A stretch of DNA of 7,342 bases, taken from assembly GCA_003517725.1 (NCBI GenBank), contig DOZZ01000013.1, positions 1 through 7,342 on the forward strand, in the 5' to 3' direction. Below the pieces are notes generated by a model. The model did no database searches, was not told where the DNA came from, and saw only the letters and a list, made by a program, of their open reading frames with translations. Numbering within the stretch: position 1 is the stretch's first letter; each line of letters opens with the position of its first letter. The DNA comes from Bryobacterales bacterium (GTDB lineage Bacteria; Acidobacteriota; Terriglobia; Bryobacterales; Bryobacteraceae). This document shows positions 7,001 to 7,342 of this stretch, one piece after another. The position numbers and the translations under genes are program-made.

Positions 7001-7282
7001 GTTACTACCAGTTGCTTCGCGCAACCGGGCGCGCTGCAGTTCGGGAACCTCGGCCTGAATCCGATCAACGGTCCCGGATTCTGGAACCTGGATGCTTCGG
7101 TCTTCCGAAACTTTCGGGTCGGGGAACGCTTCAACGTAGAGGTCCGCGGCGAGGCGTTCAGCGTGGTCAACACGCCGTCGTGGAATAATCCGGATACCGG
7201 GTTCGGCAACCGGACTTTTGGGTTTATCACTGGTGCGGGCGGCAATCGAACCATCCAACTGGGCACGAAGGTGTCCTTCTGA
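4004..7282 (+). CDS. TonB-dependent outer-membrane receptor, Oar-like, with carboxypeptidase-regulatory-like N-terminal domain
   Basis: A 1092-residue outer-membrane protein, a usual length for this acidobacterial-type family. A Sec signal peptide (MKRR, then a hydrophobic stretch) ends at a likely SQA cleavage site after residue 24. Residues about 26-112 form a carboxypeptidase-regulatory-like beta-sandwich: GSLVGTILDSSGASLPNATV, then GNYSFPDLAPGKYTV. ETINVTA at 115-121 matches TonB-box patterns. The plug follows (KQLENLPVSAGRNFQSFIKLVPG ... FEGVDNNE ... ILKSGTNQMHG, to about residue 245). The rest is a large barrel with aromatic/Gly-rich strands, ending in the C-terminal Phe (QLGTKVSF) typical of Bam-inserted proteins. 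Cys729/732 (CSFC) and Cys996/1004 are probably in outer loops and could form disulfides. The family imports bulky ligands using TonB energy; the ligand here cannot be named, though glycans or peptides are possible. The gene has its own ribosome binding site and is not in an operon with the enzymes to its left. Confidence 0.93.
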   Translation: MKRRSICTLLALLISGACLLYSQAVNGSLVGTILDSSGASLPNATVTVTETNTGITRSTHTNESGNYSFPDLAPGKYTVAAEQAGFKRASRTDVDILVNSSPRVDLSLQPGDVSETINVTAEAPILQSERADTGRKIETKQLENLPVSAGRNFQSFIKLVPGATAPFRPHSEFFNPQNSLSTQVNGQSRLGNNLQFEGVDNNERTGLLQVLIPPLEAVQTVDVSTSNFEAELGRATGAVTNVILKSGTNQMHGQAYWYNRVSALSARSFYDSARGHFVYNYVGGNVGGPIIKNRTFFFGDYLRIMDRRYNPDRYTLPTAAERGGDLSASTSTIYDPNTGNPDGSGRQPFHGNQIPSSRISPAAQKIMSLVPLPNLAGLNQNYFTLIPFTRDTDQFDIKVDHNQSDQDRFSVRYSFSRPNTFDASAFGQAGGPHGGGFQGTGIQDTHNGAINYDHIFSPTLITEVRFGVSRYRNDAQQVDYGKNDSLVPGVNVDQFTSGQVGIDIPGFSSPFIGYSASLPWVRAESNVDFVNSWTKTKGNHTLKFGIDLRRIRDDLRQTQVFSPRGRYQYGTATTSIPGAATSFGNNFAAFLLDLPTSVGRDLLIATPTYRAWQFFSFVQDKWQVSPKLTLDYGVRWEFYPPGTAAFKGGFSNYDPTNNSLVIAGIGGNPANLGMKKHYKDFAPRIGTAYRWNEKTVLRAGFGVSYVPFPDNDYAYNFPIKQNNAFNGNCSFCPAVLPGGQIAKLEVGFPPPTTAVIPTNGIIPNADVNQDYLVVNKNFRESYVESWNFAIQRALPYNFSLDVAYVGNHGVDQAARYNLNASTTIGADTAGQPLFQAFKRKSNTTLLFTGYSSSYNSLQVKLDKRYSGGLAITTSYTYSKALGYQSEDGGLTFYINPRRNWQVLSFNRTHNFVQSYVYELPFGKSKKYLTSGAAGWLLGGWQLNGILSIASGTPLNFGGNSSGLKAPGNGNTLNRFGPIEIIKGNGRDKPWFDPTKCSATVTTSCFAQPGALQFGNLGLNPINGPGFWNLDASVFRNFRVGERFNVEVRGEAFSVVNTPSWNNPDTGFGNRTFGFITGAGGNRTIQLGTKVSF

Positions 7283-7306
7283 CATTCGATTGAGGACTTA
7301 AGGACA

Positions 7307-7336
7307 CCGCCACGTTGTGGTCCTCTGGCGTGGCGG
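7307..7336 (+). terminator. GC-rich hairpin after the receptor gene, possible terminator
   Basis: A perfect 8-bp stem, CCGCCACG (7307-7314) with CGTGGCGG (7329-7336), encloses a 14-nt loop 24 bases after the receptor stop. No T-run follows in the six bases that remain in the window, so an intrinsic terminator cannot be confirmed. Alternative stems overlap it: AGGAC (7301-7305) with GTCCT (7320-7324), and CTGGC (7325-7329) with GCCAG (7336-7340). It could instead be the leader structure of a gene beyond the window. Confidence 0.35.
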
Positions 7337-7342
7337 CCAGAA

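Overview
The window reads as a piece of a Gram-negative, GC-rich bacterial chromosome. It most likely comes from an acidobacterium of the Solibacter/Bryobacter type. That placement is an inference from protein style: an Oar-like TonB-dependent receptor with a carboxypeptidase-regulatory N-terminal domain, a GMC dehydrogenase with a Cys-rich motif, and a Tat-dependent 'gluconate 2-dehydrogenase subunit 3'. No rRNA or other phylogenetic marker is present to prove it.

Layout, left to right. Bases 1-1284 (+) hold the C-terminal part of a sulfatase whose active-site Cys/Ser region lies upstream of the window; it ends in a golvesin-like accessory domain. Next, at 1322-3013 (+) and probably in the same transcript, is a FAD-dependent GMC oxidoreductase with a four-cysteine motif. 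Its stop codon overlaps by 4 bp the stop of a convergent gene, 3549-3010 (-), which encodes a Tat-exported gluconate 2-dehydrogenase subunit 3 family protein. Upstream of that gene on the same strand is a tRNA-Pro(UGG), 3668-3594 (-), with an encoded CCA but a short variable loop and one T-stem mismatch. An intergenic region of about 335 bp (3669-4003) carries small dyads and a clear ribosome binding site. It leads into a 1092-residue TonB-dependent outer-membrane receptor (4004-7282, +). The last 60 bases contain a GC-rich hairpin.

How the parts may work together (inference). The receptor could import an oligomeric ligand across the outer membrane. The sulfatase would desulfate a substrate outside the cytoplasm. 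The GMC enzyme together with the small Tat protein would form a periplasmic sugar or alcohol dehydrogenase that passes electrons to a cytochrome. The receptor is separated from the enzymes by the tRNA and has its own start region, so a shared pathway is only suggested by proximity. I see no CRISPR array, insertion sequence, phage gene or clearly novel system. The most unusual points are the convergent arrangement of the two putative dehydrogenase subunits and the atypical tRNA-Pro.
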